A stretch of 5,366 nucleotides of DNA from Methanomassiliicoccaceae archaeon (lineage in GTDB: Archaea > Thermoplasmatota > Thermoplasmata > Methanomassiliicoccales > Methanomethylophilaceae): NCBI GenBank assembly GCA_009776695.1, contig WRNI01000045.1, forward strand, positions 4,436-9,801, in the 5' to 3' direction. A program made the position numbers and the translations under genes. This document shows positions 5,289 to 5,366 of this stretch, in pieces. Numbering within the stretch: the stretch's first letter is position 1; each line of letters opens with the position of its first letter. The notes under the pieces were generated by a model. That model ran no database searches. It was not told where the DNA came from and saw only the letters and a program-made list of their open reading frames with translations.

Positions 5289-5297
5289 GTGTGATCA

Positions 5298-5366
5298 TCA
5301 CTGCTTACGCATCTTCTGTGCTCTCTTTCGTCTTCGCATCTTCTTCTTGCGCCATTTCCAACGCTG
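5298..5366 (-). CDS. rpl41e: ribosomal protein eL41, 5' end beyond the window
   Basis: Twenty-two codons and a TGA are visible on the minus strand; the start lies just outside. The peptide ends RWKWRKKKMRRRKRAQKMRKQ and is almost wholly basic, with K/R at most positions and W at 3 and 5. The pattern KWRKKxMRRxKR...KMR matches eL41 of archaea and eukaryotes, which is only about 25 residues long, so perhaps one to three residues are missing. eL41 is the smallest ribosomal protein, a single helix at the subunit interface, bridging both subunits. It is often missed by gene finders because of its size. The tRNA-Trp gene follows after 9 nt with no promoter between, suggesting cotranscription. The fragment is short, so identification rests on the pattern alone. 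Confidence 0.85.
   Translation of the reverse strand, partial: QRWKWRKKKMRRRKRAQKMRKQ

Noticed and set aside
5010..5294. A 94-codon plus-strand frame over the cimA end and tRNA-Trp
   Set aside because: It runs through the antisense of an intron-bearing tRNA and overlaps the end of cimA; no ribosome site or family resemblance.

Overview
The window comes from an archaeon. The tRNAs are of archaeal type and lack an encoded CCA. TATA boxes sit about 26 nt upstream of the inferred transcript starts, and two genes appear to be leaderless. There are short T-run terminators, a fragment of ribosomal protein eL41, a COG2061-type ACT protein beside homoserine dehydrogenase, and a tRNA-Trp gene whose intron has the layout of a box C/D guide RNA. 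That last trait is known from euryarchaea. A methanogen or Thermoplasmata-like relative is plausible, but the lineage cannot be fixed from this sequence alone.

Layout from left to right: (1) the 3' part of a TerC/Alx-family membrane protein gene (+), cut by the window edge; (2) tRNA-Glu(CTC) on the minus strand; (3) nadE, ammonia-dependent NAD synthetase, minus strand, probably leaderless; (4) a divergent promoter region of about 155 bp; (5) tRNA-Ser(GGA) on the plus strand; (6) a three-gene plus-strand operon: a COG2061-like ACT-domain protein, homoserine dehydrogenase and citramalate synthase, joined by a 4-bp ATGA overlap and then a junction where the stop and the next start nearly coincide; (7) a convergent terminator region; (8) tRNA-Trp(CCA) with a 98-nt intron on the minus strand, read directly downstream of (9) the 3' end of the eL41 gene, which runs off the right edge.

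The operon is the metabolic core. Homoserine dehydrogenase makes homoserine, the precursor of threonine and methionine. It has no C-terminal ACT domain of its own, and the separate ACT protein encoded just before it probably supplies feedback control in trans. The third gene makes citramalate from pyruvate and acetyl-CoA, the threonine-independent route to 2-oxobutyrate and isoleucine. The operon therefore puts aspartate-family and isoleucine-precursor synthesis under one promoter.

Most genes here belong to known families. The part most worth a second look is the tRNA-Trp intron. Two 12-nt guides can be read that, by the N+5 rule, target C34 and C39 of the same tRNA. Its box C/D kink-turn carries a compensated U-A pair in place of the usual G-C. 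Its 5' strand can pair either with the sequence after box D or with the intron 3' end, so the guide fold and the splicing fold may compete. I see no mobile element, CRISPR array, phage gene or obviously new multi-gene system.
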